From Magnetovibrio blakemorei (lineage in GTDB: Bacteria > Pseudomonadota > Alphaproteobacteria > Rhodospirillales > Magnetovibrionaceae): DNA of 64,000 nucleotides. The DNA lies in contig NZ_MCGG01000017.1 in the NCBI RefSeq assembly GCF_001746755.1, positions 1 through 64,000 on the forward strand, in the 5' to 3' direction. Positions within the stretch are counted from its first letter, which is position 1, and the number at the start of each line of letters is the position of its first letter. Shown here one piece after another: positions 53,155 through 61,540 of the stretch. A model generated the notes under the pieces. That model was not told the DNA's origin. It did not search any database and was given only the letters and a program-made list of their open reading frames with translations. Both the position numbers and the translations under genes were made by a program.

Positions 53155-53607
53155 TTATTTATCGGCGTCTTGTTGCAGCCGCAATGTGCAGGCGGCTTCA
53201 ATGGCTTGGGAATCCGTATCCAAAAGCGGTTTGCCGTTGACCATCAAGGCGCCCGTGCCGACATCGTATTTGATGGTGGCGATGCCCGCCGTCGCATCGA
53301 ACAAACCTGCAGCGCCAAAACCGTAACGTCCGGCCAGATCAATGCCAAAATCAATGATGATTTCTTGAGGCACCTCAATCGCGCCGAGCGGTTTGTCATC
53401 GGCGGGCTTGACGGCCTTGCCATGTACATCGACGCCGGGCTTATAGGCCACATCGGCGGAGGGCACGTACTTGACCAGTCGTTTGCAGTCGTCAAGGCTG
53501 ACAGAGGCGTGCGTGACGGTAACCTCACCCGTCGCCTCACCCGTATTTTGGGCCAAAGCAGGGGCTGCCATCAAGCTCACCATCAAAGCTAGGTAGACCT
53601 GTTTCAT
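53155..53607 (-). CDS. Uncharacterised exported protein
   Basis: A 150-residue protein with a Sec signal peptide (MKQVYLALMVSLMAAPALAQ). The mature part has two Cys (LDDCKRLVKYV and EAACTLRLQQ) that may form a disulfide bond, and beta-type segments (GIATIKYDVGTGALMVNGKP). It reads like a small periplasmic beta-rich protein. No family recognised. The ATG at 53607 is chosen over an upstream start (53649) because it begins the signal peptide and has GAGAGAG upstream. The 5' end lies 18 bases after the tag stop, so the two are likely cotranscribed. Confidence 0.7.
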   Translation of the reverse strand: MKQVYLALMVSLMAAPALAQNTGEATGEVTVTHASVSLDDCKRLVKYVPSADVAYKPGVDVHGKAVKPADDKPLGAIEVPQEIIIDFGIDLAGRYGFGAAGLFDATAGIATIKYDVGTGALMVNGKPLLDTDSQAIEAACTLRLQQDADK

Positions 53608-53624
53608 CTCAAACTCTCTCACCG

Positions 53625-54170
53625 TTATGCCTTCAGGGCCGCTGTCCACGGCGGATTTTGCGCCAGCACCGCCTGAAAAACCGGGCAGTCCTTATGGTGC
53701 GCTCCTTCAAGATACCCGGTGCTCATGAGAAATTCGTTAACCACCTCCGGCCCGGTAAATTTAAAGGTCTTTTTGAACAGCTTGACCCATTCGTTCAAGG
53801 TTTTGGGGTGGTTTTGAGCCAACCACGCAGCAAAACCGCCGTCGCTTTTGCGCAAGCCTTGCACGACACCGGCGTTGTGAATGATGGAGGTGATTTTCAG
53901 GCGGTTGCGAATGAGCCCCGGATTGTCCAGCAAACGCAAAACATCCGCTTCGCCATACCCGGCCACGATATCGACATCGAAGCCGTCAAAGGCCTCAACG
54001 GTGGTGGGGCGTTTTTTCAGCACCAATTCCCACGACAATCCGGCCTGAAAGATTTCCAGGCACAACAGCTCAAACAGCGCTTGATCGCCTTTGCCGGGAA
54101 AGCCGTATTCGGTGTCGTGATAGGGGCCGTGTAACGGATGGCCGGGGGCGGAGTTGCAATACGCGCTCAA
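53625..54170 (-). CDS. tag: DNA-3-methyladenine glycosylase I
   Basis: A 181-residue Tag-family glycosylase that removes 3-methyladenine from DNA. YHDTEYGFPGKGDQALFELL (17-36), EIFQAGLSWELVLKKR with the base-pocket Glu and Trp, and the zinc-site residues C5, H18 and the C-terminal HH/C of EGAHHKDCPVF are visible. Two aromatic residues common in Tag are changed (the early CxW motif is CNS, and NEWG is TEYG). The start is TTG at 54170 with AGGAGGGG four bases upstream. The order mce, two small membrane genes, tag suggests one transcript. Confidence 0.9.
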   Translation of the reverse strand: MSAYCNSAPGHPLHGPYHDTEYGFPGKGDQALFELLCLEIFQAGLSWELVLKKRPTTVEAFDGFDVDIVAGYGEADVLRLLDNPGLIRNRLKITSIIHNAGVVQGLRKSDGGFAAWLAQNHPKTLNEWVKLFKKTFKFTGPEVVNEFLMSTGYLEGAHHKDCPVFQAVLAQNPPWTAALKA

Positions 54171-54189
54171 AATACCCCTCCTCCCTCAC

Positions 54190-54372
54190 TCACCAATTAT
54201 GCCGATAGGCGGCGTGAATGAACATAATGGAAAAGCCAACAACGGCCAGCAAGCTGGCGCAAAAAGCCACCCACGCCACCACTTTGGGATTCATCCGCAC
54301 AGCCCGCGCGTCCTTCATTCTCTGCGCCGGGGCCATTTGCGGCATAGCCGCCGCGTTTTGATCGTTGTCCAT
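54190..54372 (-). CDS. Small single-pass membrane protein A
   Basis: A 60-residue protein with a polar N-terminus rich in Met, Gln and Ala (MDNDQNAAAMPQMAPAQRMK) and one membrane helix (about 33-53, VAWVAFCASLLAVVGFSIMF), ending HAAYRHNW. GGAGGAAAGGT directly precedes the ATG, a near-ideal ribosome site. It lies 12 bases after a second small membrane gene of similar build and 19 bases before tag. No family recognised. Confidence 0.7.
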   Translation of the reverse strand: MDNDQNAAAMPQMAPAQRMKDARAVRMNPKVVAWVAFCASLLAVVGFSIMFIHAAYRHNW

Positions 54373-54384
54373 ACCTTTCCTCCG

Positions 54385-54588
54385 TCAATACCCACCCGTC
54401 TTAATTATGGGTGGGCGCGACGTCGCAGCAACCATGTACATCCATCCCACCATAGACGTGAAAACAACCAAAATGAGGACGATGGCCGCCACCCATTTTT
54501 TGTTCACCTTAATCTGGCTGTGCCCGGTGATTTCCACCCGCCTGGGCTTTGCTTGATTTTTCCCCGGGGCTTTTACGTGCTCGTTCAT
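54385..54588 (-). CDS. Small single-pass membrane protein B
   Basis: A 67-residue protein: basic polar N-terminus (MNEHVKAPGKNQAKPRRVE) then one membrane helix (about 32-54, WVAAIVLILVVFTSMVGWMY) and a short tail RPPIIKTGGY. The ATG at 54588 has GGGGAGG six bases upstream; a TTG one codon before is not needed. In many alphaproteobacteria a small DUF1467-type membrane protein occupies this place after methylmalonyl-CoA epimerase, but I cannot confirm this belongs to that family. Confidence 0.7.
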   Translation of the reverse strand: MNEHVKAPGKNQAKPRRVEITGHSQIKVNKKWVAAIVLILVVFTSMVGWMYMVAATSRPPIIKTGGY

Positions 54589-54621
54589 CAAAACCTCCCC
54601 ACTGTGCGGGAGGCATCCTGG

Positions 54622-55026
54622 CTAGGCTTGCTCCAGCTCAATCAGAGTAGCGCAAAAATCTTTGGGATGCAGGAACAAAACGGGCTTGCCGTGCGCTCCG
54701 ATTTTGGGCTCACCACCGCCCAAGATTCGCACGCTTTCAGCGGAAAGCTTTTTTGATGCCGCGGTGATGTCGTCCACCTCAAAACACAGATGATGAATAC
54801 CACCGTCCGGGTTTTTGGCCAAAAAGCCGTTGATCGGCGAGTTTTCGTCCAGCGGCTCCAAAAGTTCGATCTTGGTGTTGGGCAGTTCGACAAACACCAC
54901 TCGCACGCCGTGGTCCGGCTCGTCTTTGGGCTCAGATACTTTTGCCCCCAACAAATCCCGGTATTTGGCGGTGGCGGCACCTAAGTCCGGGACAGCGATG
55001 GCGACGTGATTGAGATTACCGATCAT
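54622..55026 (-). CDS. mce: Methylmalonyl-CoA epimerase
   Basis: A 134-residue VOC-fold epimerase that interconverts (R)- and (S)-methylmalonyl-CoA in propionate metabolism. LNHVAIAVPDLGAATAKYRD (5-24) carries the first metal His, NPDGGIHHLCFEVDDI (near 73-88) the second, and FLHPKDFCATLIELEQA (near 117-133) the C-terminal Glu ligand and catalytic region. GGAGA precedes the ATG. It follows rnj by 23 bases. Confidence 0.94.
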   Translation of the reverse strand: MIGNLNHVAIAVPDLGAATAKYRDLLGAKVSEPKDEPDHGVRVVFVELPNTKIELLEPLDENSPINGFLAKNPDGGIHHLCFEVDDITAASKKLSAESVRILGGGEPKIGAHGKPVLFLHPKDFCATLIELEQA

Positions 55027-55049
55027 GAGGGAGGTCTCCTGTGTTTTTC

Positions 55050-56714
55050 CTAAACGTTGACCCGAACCAAATGGACCGAGGTCACGGCGTTCTTGTTGAA
55101 TTTAGAGCGGAAATAGCGCCGCACCGCAATGCGCACGGTTTCACTGACCACATCGTCGTTGCGCAGATCCTTTTTCGACAAGCGCTCCACGGCCTCTTCG
55201 GCGGCGTCCAGCACATCGTCTTCGAAATCAAGTTCGTTCGGCTCCAACAAGCCGATGGTGGTGAGCTGCGGATCGCCGATAAAGTTACCCACTTTATCGA
55301 GCACCATGGTGAGGGTGACGCTGCCGTTCATCAACGCCCGCACCCGCCCGCGCACCAGTTCGCCATCCATCGGCACCACCCGTCCGCCTTCCAAGGCCAA
55401 GCGACCGGACGGCACCTGTTCGACCACGGCTGCGGGCCCCGGGGCAATGCGGATCATGCCGCCGTTTTCATTGACGATGGCTTGCGACACCTGGCATTCC
55501 AGCGCCAACTTGGCGTGTTCCTTTAAATGGCGGATTTCGCCATGCACCGGGATCGAGATTTGCGGTTTGATGGTTTGATACATTTCCAGCATTTCGTCAT
55601 ACGCCGGATGGCCGGACACGTGCACAAAATGGTCTTTGTCGGTGATGATGTCGATGCCGCGACGCGCCAGGCGGTTTTGCAGGCGGCTGATGGACACTTC
55701 ATTGCCGGGAATTTGCCGGGATGAAAAAATCACCGTATCGCCGCCGGACAGATAAATGCGCGGGTGATCGTCCGCCGCGATGCGCGACAAAGCCGCGCGC
55801 GCCTCACCTTGGGATCCGGTGCAGATGATCAGCACCTTATCTTTGGGAATTTCGCCACACATTTCTTCGTCTAAAAAATTCGGCACGTCTTGCAGGTAGC
55901 CATTTTCCTTGGCCGCATCGATCATGCGCCAAAAGGAACGCCCCGCCAGCACGACGTCTCGCCCCAAGGACCGCGCCACCCGCGACACGGTTTCCAAACG
56001 CGCCACGTTGGACGCAAAACACGTCACCACCACGCGCCCTGTGCACGGTTCAATCACCTTGCGCAGGCTTTCATAGAGATCGCCCTCAGAACCGCTGGTG
56101 CCCGGCGTGAAGATGTTGGTGCTGTCGCACACCATCGCCAGCACGCCTTCGTCGCCCAACCGGCGCAGCGCCTTCATGTCATAGCTTTCGCCCAACACCG
56201 GGTCGGGATCAAGCTTCCAATCGCCCGTGTGCAGCACCGTGCCCAGCGGGGTGCGGATGGCCATGCCATTGGGTTCGGGAATGGAATGGGTCAGCGTGAT
56301 CAGATCAATGGTAAACGGGCCAACCTCAAAACTGCCTTTCAGCGGCACTTCGACAATCGGCACGATGTCCAGCAAACCCACCTCGGCCAGCTTGCGCTGA
56401 ATGATCGACACCGTGAACGGGGTCGCATAAATGGGGCAGCCAAAACGCTCCCACAGATACGCCACCGCGCCCAGGTGATCTTCATGGGCATGGGTTAACA
56501 CGATGCCGGCCAGCTTGTCTTTGCGTTGTTCGATGTAAGTTGGGTCGGGCATGATGACATCAACGCCCGGATGGGTGCCGTCGCCGAACGTGATGCCCAA
56601 ATCGACCATCATCCAGGTGACGTTGCCGGGCGCGCCAAAGCCGTACAGATTTAAATTCATGCCGATTTCGCCGGCGCCGCCCAAGGGCAAAAACAAAAGC
56701 TCTTCGCCTGCCAT
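55050..56714 (-). CDS. rnj: Ribonuclease J
   Basis: A 554-residue metallo-beta-lactamase/beta-CASP ribonuclease with 5'-exo and endonuclease activity in RNA maturation and decay. The N-terminal FLPLGGAGEIGMNLNLYGFG (8-27), the zinc motif LTHAHEDHLGAVAYLWERFG (74-93), VLHTGDWKLDPDP, the beta-CASP part with VLIICTGSQGEARAALSRIA, and VHVSGHPAYDEMLEMYQTIK are all intact. It starts at ATG 56714 with AGGGTAA upstream, three bases after coaX. Confidence 0.95.
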   Translation of the reverse strand: MAGEELLFLPLGGAGEIGMNLNLYGFGAPGNVTWMMVDLGITFGDGTHPGVDVIMPDPTYIEQRKDKLAGIVLTHAHEDHLGAVAYLWERFGCPIYATPFTVSIIQRKLAEVGLLDIVPIVEVPLKGSFEVGPFTIDLITLTHSIPEPNGMAIRTPLGTVLHTGDWKLDPDPVLGESYDMKALRRLGDEGVLAMVCDSTNIFTPGTSGSEGDLYESLRKVIEPCTGRVVVTCFASNVARLETVSRVARSLGRDVVLAGRSFWRMIDAAKENGYLQDVPNFLDEEMCGEIPKDKVLIICTGSQGEARAALSRIAADDHPRIYLSGGDTVIFSSRQIPGNEVSISRLQNRLARRGIDIITDKDHFVHVSGHPAYDEMLEMYQTIKPQISIPVHGEIRHLKEHAKLALECQVSQAIVNENGGMIRIAPGPAAVVEQVPSGRLALEGGRVVPMDGELVRGRVRALMNGSVTLTMVLDKVGNFIGDPQLTTIGLLEPNELDFEDDVLDAAEEAVERLSKKDLRNDDVVSETVRIAVRRYFRSKFNKNAVTSVHLVRVNV

Positions 56715-56717
56715 CGA

Positions 56718-57491
56718 TTACCCTTTATTGAGTTGGTAGATGAGATACAGGCCCCGAAGCGTCAGGTCCCGATCCGTCCAATTGATGATTGAGGTGGCGT
56801 CGCAAAACATCTGCGCCAAGCCCCCCGTTGCGACCACGTCCATATCGGCGCGGAATTCTTCTCGAATGCGTGCGACCATGCCTTCGATCATTGACACATA
56901 GCCCCAATAAATGCCCGACTGCATTGCCGAAACGGTGCCCGTGCCAATCACCTTGGCGGGGCGTTCAACCGCCACGCGGGGCAACTTTGCCGCCGCCATG
57001 TGCAAGGCCTCCAAGGACAAATTGATGCCCGGTGCAATCGCGCCACCCGCATAATTGCCGTCATGATCAATCACGTCAAAGGTGGTGGCGGTGCCAAAAT
57101 CGATGCAAATCAACGGTCCACCGTATTTGGCATTGGCGGCAACCGCGTTGACCAAGCGGTCCGCGCCGACCTCTTGGGGATTGTCGATTTTGGCCTCGAC
57201 GCCCAATTTGACATTGGCCTCACCCACCACCAGGGGGGTGGTGTGAAAGTATCGGTCGCACAGCACTTTTAGACTGTGCAGGGTCGCGGGAACCACCGTG
57301 GCGATGATTGCGGCGTTGATGTCTGAGGGCAGGATGTGTTCCAGCTCCAACAGGCGCAGCAACCACACGCCGTACTCGTCAGAAGTTCTGGCGCCCGTGG
57401 TGCTGGCGCGCCATTCACCCTTCAGTTCACCGTCCGGGGAAAACACGGCAAAGACGGTGTTTGTATTGCCAGCATCAATCGCTAAAAGCAT
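56718..57491 (-). CDS. coaX: Type III pantothenate kinase
   Basis: A 257-residue CoaX for the first step of coenzyme A synthesis. The phosphate loop [17 protein letters not shown] (1-17), [13 protein letters not shown] and [20 protein letters not shown] (near 124-143), and [15 protein letters not shown] are diagnostic of the type III (ASKHA-fold) enzyme. The ATG at 57491 has TAGGGA upstream; a longer upstream frame is rejected. In relatives birA precedes coaX directly; here the large FecR/RTX gene lies between. Confidence 0.95.
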   Translation of the reverse strand: MLLAIDAGNTNTVFAVFSPDGELKGEWRASTTGARTSDEYGVWLLRLLELEHILPSDINAAIIATVVPATLHSLKVLCDRYFHTTPLVVGEANVKLGVEAKIDNPQEVGADRLVNAVAANAKYGGPLICIDFGTATTFDVIDHDGNYAGGAIAPGINLSLEALHMAAAKLPRVAVERPAKVIGTGTVSAMQSGIYWGYVSMIEGMVARIREEFRADMDVVATGGLAQMFCDATSIINWTDRDLTLRGLYLIYQLNKG

Positions 57492-57570
57492 GGGGCCATC
57501 CCTACCACGCCAAGCCGTTCGGGGCAAAGCGCTTTTCACGAGCTTTGTTGGAGCAGGTCAACCGAGGGGA

Positions 57571-60500
57571 TTACGCTAAATTCGTCACAATGACATCGCC
57601 AGTCGCCGATATGGCGGAACTCAGGGTTCCCATCAAGGTAAAGGTATCGCCTGTGGCCTCATCGAACCCGCCATTGCCCTTCCATTCGTAGACCGCCGTG
57701 GAATTGTCATCGGAAATGACCAACATGGCCGTCGCCGCCGCATCCGTTATGACGGCCGCGTTATTGATGGCGTCAATAACGCCCTGCGATGAATCGGCTG
57801 CGTTTGCCAACATATTGTTAAAATAATAATACACGGTTCCCGCGGTGATGGTGACGTTGCCCGTTATCTGCGTCATCGACAATCCCGTTGCAAAAGCATC
57901 CACGTTGATTTTATCGCTGCCCGCCGTGAAGTTATAGAGGGTGTCATTGCCATTGGCGGCGGCGGTGGCGGCAAAGACGAACACGTCCGCCCCAGAACCG
58001 GAGGTAAACACGTCGTTGCCACTGGTCCCGGTGAAGGTGGTTCCGGTGCCGTTCGAGGTGGTGATGAATTCAAAATTGCTGACCGTCATGCCCGATAGAT
58101 TGAGCGTGGCGTCCGGCGTGGTGAGGGTATCGGAGCCCGATCCGCCATCCAAAGTCATGCCACTGCTCAGGTCGCCCTGATTGACCGTCAAAGTATCGTT
58201 GCCAGCCGTGCCCACGATTTTAGAGATCCCGGTCACCGTCGTCGACTGTGTAGCAAGGTCCAAGGTGGTCCCCGCCATCTGGATGAAATCGTCACCGCTG
58301 CCGGTGATGGTGAGATTTGTGGGCAACGTTTGAGCACCCAAGGTCAGGGTGGCCCCAGCCGTATTGCTGGAAGAATCGAGGATGATCTGATCGACCGCCG
58401 TCATCGTCACATTGGTCAAATTCATGCCGTCATCACTGGTGATGATGCCCGTCGTGGTGCCGGTGCCAAAATCGATTGTGTTGCTGGTGTCGAATGACGT
58501 GGAGCTGCTCACCGTCAGGGTCGTGGTGCTGATGTTTGCGGTCGTGGCGCTGCCGACATAATCCAGATTGAGATAAACATGAAACAATCCAGAAAACGTG
58601 GTGCCGCTCAAGTTCATATTGCCAAAATTTTCAGTACCCTTGGTCATCAGATAGTTGGTGTTGGGCTGACTGTTTGAAATCGTCGTCACACGGGTGGTTG
58701 AATCGACGTAAATCAAGTCTTGCCCAGAACCGACGTTTAACGACGTCATCGTCAGCCCCGTCAGGGTAATCGTATCATCGCCCGCAGACGCGGTGAACGA
58801 CTTCACGTTGTTGTACGTATCACTGATGCCCGACCCGGTCACTGTGGCGACAATTTCGTACTGGCCCGACGTGCTGCTCAGAGCATTGTGCAGCGTCGCC
58901 GTAATGCCCGTCGTCCCGGTAAACAAACCGCTATAACTGGGATTGGTTTCAGAGGACGTGGTCGTGGTGGTCTTCTCATCATCGGTTGTTGTCGTCGTGG
59001 TCGTCGTAACGGGCACAACGACGATCACCGGAGTGGGTGCAAGAATGATTTCAGGAATGGGGTCTGGCTCGGGTTCTTCGACAGTGACTGTGATGGTCGG
59101 ATCTGCGGAATCGGCACCCTTGGTCGTCCCGTCGGTGCCGTCTTTTGCGCCGTCCGCCGCCGCTTTCTGCTCAACTTCCTCTTGGGCTTGTTTTTCTGCC
59201 TCAAAGGCTTGTTCTTGTGCCTTAGACGCAGTGCTGGCAAGGGAGCTGAATTGTTGGGCTTGTTCGGCCTGGGCCTGGGCCTTTTCAGCCGTGGCAACAG
59301 CCTTGGTGGCCTCTGCACCGGCCTTGGCAGCGACTTCAGCCGCCTTTTGCACTTCGGCTTTCGCCACTTCCACTTGCGCTAAGGCCTGGTCCACTTTGGC
59401 TTCGGCGGCGGCGAGTTTGGCAGCGGCGGCGGCGATGGCTTCTTCATTGCCTTCGGCTTTGGCGGCTTCCAACTCGGCTTTGGCGGCTTCGGCTTCGGCT
59501 TGAGCGGCTTCAGCTTTGGCTTCGGCTTCGCTGGCGGCGCCTTCGGCCTTAGAGACTTCTTCTTTGGCTTTTTCCGCTTCGACCTTTGCGACCTTCGCTT
59601 CGTTTTGAGCGTTCTCGGCGCGCCCTTGCGCTTCGACCGCTTTGACTTTGGCTTGTTTGGCGACCGCCTTGGTCAAGGTCGTAAAGGTCGCACCAAAGTT
59701 TTTTTGAACCTCTTGCGGCGACAAAAACACCACCTGACTGGGCGGCGCAAAGGCGCTGAAGACGGTGGTCGAAGCGTTGGGTTGGTTCAAGACTTGGGTG
59801 CCCGCGCGGGTGGAAATCGAAAGTTCCCCCACATTGCCGTCAACGTCGGGCACCAAGGTGATTGTGCTTTGCAACCCTTCCCCAGCCGCATTGGCCATGG
59901 CGGTCGAGCCGCGAATACCGATGGTGGTCGTCGGCGTCGACACGATCATACCGTCAGGTGCCGTTTTGGCCACCTGACCACTGACAAAGGAAAACACGCC
60001 GGACACCACCTGGGTTTTGAATATGCCCGTCTGGGTGTCGGGGTCATAGACCATTTCGTCCATCACCATGCGCGCGTCTTCCGCCAGGGAAAACACCGTA
60101 TCGTCGGCAAAAACGAGGCTGACGCTCGCCTTCGCCCCCGTTTGCAAGACATCGCCCTGGAAAATCTGCCCCCCCGTCACCAACGTGGCTTGCGTGCCGT
60201 CGGGATGCGTGACCATCACGGAACCGGATGCCTCACTCACCTGCCCGATGGGCTGACCAAGGCCGACTGCCTGTGGCGAAGCGGCCGCGTTGGGGCCAAG
60301 CTGCGCCACCTGCCCTGGTGCGATGGGCCCAGCCAAGGCCGTCACGAGGGCTGCGTTGAAAACGGCACCGTCAGCGCTGACCAGCGCCGGGGGCGTTTCG
60401 GACATAAAATAATCTGCAATCAGATACGGAGCCCCGCCCGACGTTTCAATCACCAAATCGGGGCCCACGCGCGAAAAATCCGCACGCATAAAATCATCGC

Positions 60501-60600
60501 CTTCTGGCAGCATCACATCGCCGTTCGCATTCACAACCGACAGCGGCTGAAAAAAATCAAGTGGGCTTTTGCCACGATTTTCAACGGTGATGGAGTTCAA
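57571..60600 (-). CDS. FecR-domain/coiled-coil/RTX-like surface protein
   Basis: A 1009-residue, strikingly modular protein without a signal peptide. 1-120: an N-terminal module (LDFFQPLSVVNANGDVMLPE). About 125-275: a FecR-like beta domain (GSVMVTHPDGTQATLVTGGQ, VVSGVFSFVSGQVAKTAPDG, TTTIGIRGSTAM). About 310-480: an Ala/Glu/Lys coiled coil (KAEAAQAEAEAAKAELEAAK). About 500-550: a Pro/Thr linker with eight Thr in a row. The rest is Thr/Ser/Gly-rich repeats ending in RTX-like GNDVFTSGSGADVFVF and NFTAGSDKINVDAF. This build suggests type I secretion and adhesion or biofilm formation, by analogy only. The start is TTG at 60600 with no ribosome site and an in-frame stop two codons before it. Confidence 0.8.
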   Translation of the reverse strand: MNSITVENRGKSPLDFFQPLSVVNANGDVMLPEGDDFMRADFSRVGPDLVIETSGGAPYLIADYFMSETPPALVSADGAVFNAALVTALAGPIAPGQVAQLGPNAAASPQAVGLGQPIGQVSEASGSVMVTHPDGTQATLVTGGQIFQGDVLQTGAKASVSLVFADDTVFSLAEDARMVMDEMVYDPDTQTGIFKTQVVSGVFSFVSGQVAKTAPDGMIVSTPTTTIGIRGSTAMANAAGEGLQSTITLVPDVDGNVGELSISTRAGTQVLNQPNASTTVFSAFAPPSQVVFLSPQEVQKNFGATFTTLTKAVAKQAKVKAVEAQGRAENAQNEAKVAKVEAEKAKEEVSKAEGAASEAEAKAEAAQAEAEAAKAELEAAKAEGNEEAIAAAAAKLAAAEAKVDQALAQVEVAKAEVQKAAEVAAKAGAEATKAVATAEKAQAQAEQAQQFSSLASTASKAQEQAFEAEKQAQEEVEQKAAADGAKDGTDGTTKGADSADPTITVTVEEPEPDPIPEIILAPTPVIVVVPVTTTTTTTTDDEKTTTTTSSETNPSYSGLFTGTTGITATLHNALSSTSGQYEIVATVTGSGISDTYNNVKSFTASAGDDTITLTGLTMTSLNVGSGQDLIYVDSTTRVTTISNSQPNTNYLMTKGTENFGNMNLSGTTFSGLFHVYLNLDYVGSATTANISTTTLTVSSSTSFDTSNTIDFGTGTTTGIITSDDGMNLTNVTMTAVDQIILDSSSNTAGATLTLGAQTLPTNLTITGSGDDFIQMAGTTLDLATQSTTVTGISKIVGTAGNDTLTVNQGDLSSGMTLDGGSGSDTLTTPDATLNLSGMTVSNFEFITTSNGTGTTFTGTSGNDVFTSGSGADVFVFAATAAANGNDTLYNFTAGSDKINVDAFATGLSMTQITGNVTITAGTVYYYFNNMLANAADSSQGVIDAINNAAVITDAAATAMLVISDDNSTAVYEWKGNGGFDEATGDTFTLMGTLSSAISATGDVIVTNLA

Positions 60601-60734
60601 AGGTCAATGCCAATTCAAAAGAGTCTACCTACGGCATATAAAACACCATAAGAATAAAAAAAGATTACGCCCTAAACTCTTTAAAAAACAGGCAAATAAT
60701 AGGAATAATCACAAAACTTATTTGGATAAAAGCC
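60601..60734. other. AT-rich intergenic segment upstream of the FecR/RTX gene
   Basis: 134 bases, much richer in A and T than the flanks, between birA and the surface-protein gene. It probably holds the promoter of the latter, but no pair of hexamers stands out. No gene seen. Confidence 0.4.
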
Positions 60735-61532
60735 CTATATTTCGTGCGGGATCGAAGGAATGAAGACGTCTCCGGCGGTGATAAGGCGGTTTGGTTGGCC
60801 GTCTAGATGCAAAACCAAAGCCCCTTTTTCATCCAGCGCGCCGAAAACGCCTTGAACCTGTTCGTTGGGCAGACGCACGGTGACCGGACCGCCTAGCCCT
60901 TTGGCGCGGGCCAGCCAATGACGGCGAATGGGGCCAAAGCCTAAGTTCCGCCATGTCGCCAAGCCTGCCAGGAAACGCTTGGTCAAGGTATCGAGCATCA
61001 AGGTCACGTCCAAACCTTCGCCCTCCACCCCTTGGGCCGCCAGGGACGTTGGCGGGTACGCACCCTCTTCCAACGCCGGGTGCGAGGCGATGTTCACGCC
61101 AATGCCCAAAACCAGCCACTTAAACGCGCCCGTCTTCAGATCAGGCTCACCTTCCAACAAGATGCCCGCGACCTTTTGACCTTCCAACAACACATCGTTG
61201 GGCCATTTGACGTTAACAAATGCGCCGCGTGTGGCAGCCACTTGCACGGCGTCTGCCACCGCATTGGCGGCCACGAAGCTCAACTGCGACATGACCTCCA
61301 TGGGATAGGGCATGCGCAACAAAATGGAAAAATAAAGATTGCCGTCTTCCGACACCCAGGTGCGTCCACGCCGACCGCGCCCGGCGGTTTGGCGCTTGGC
61401 CCACACAACCGTGCAATCGGGCGCGCCTTGTTCGGCCAAGCGTTTGGCCTCAGCGTTGGTGCTGTCGATGCTTTCCAGCTCCACAAGCCGATAAGGGCTT
61501 GGGAGCTGGAGGCTCGTTTGTGAGGAATTCAT
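60735..61532 (-). CDS. birA: Biotin--[acetyl-CoA-carboxylase] ligase
   Basis: A 265-residue biotin protein ligase without the N-terminal DNA-binding domain, so not a repressor. KRQTAGRGRRGRTWVSEDGN (46-65) is the biotinyl-AMP loop, VNVKWPNDVLLEGQKVAGIL (near 108-127) the catalytic Lys region, and VLGIGVNIASHP follows. The C-terminal SH3-like domain (about 215-265, GPVTVRLPNEQVQGVFGALD) is present. It starts eight bases after nuoN, as in related genomes. Confidence 0.95.
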   Translation of the reverse strand: MNSSQTSLQLPSPYRLVELESIDSTNAEAKRLAEQGAPDCTVVWAKRQTAGRGRRGRTWVSEDGNLYFSILLRMPYPMEVMSQLSFVAANAVADAVQVAATRGAFVNVKWPNDVLLEGQKVAGILLEGEPDLKTGAFKWLVLGIGVNIASHPALEEGAYPPTSLAAQGVEGEGLDVTLMLDTLTKRFLAGLATWRNLGFGPIRRHWLARAKGLGGPVTVRLPNEQVQGVFGALDEKGALVLHLDGQPNRLITAGDVFIPSIPHEI

Positions 61533-61540
61533 CGCCTGAC

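Noticed and set aside
59500-60651. 383-codon plus-strand frame opposite the FecR/RTX gene
   Set aside because: Phe/Gly/Arg-rich reverse image of the coiled coil; no start signal.
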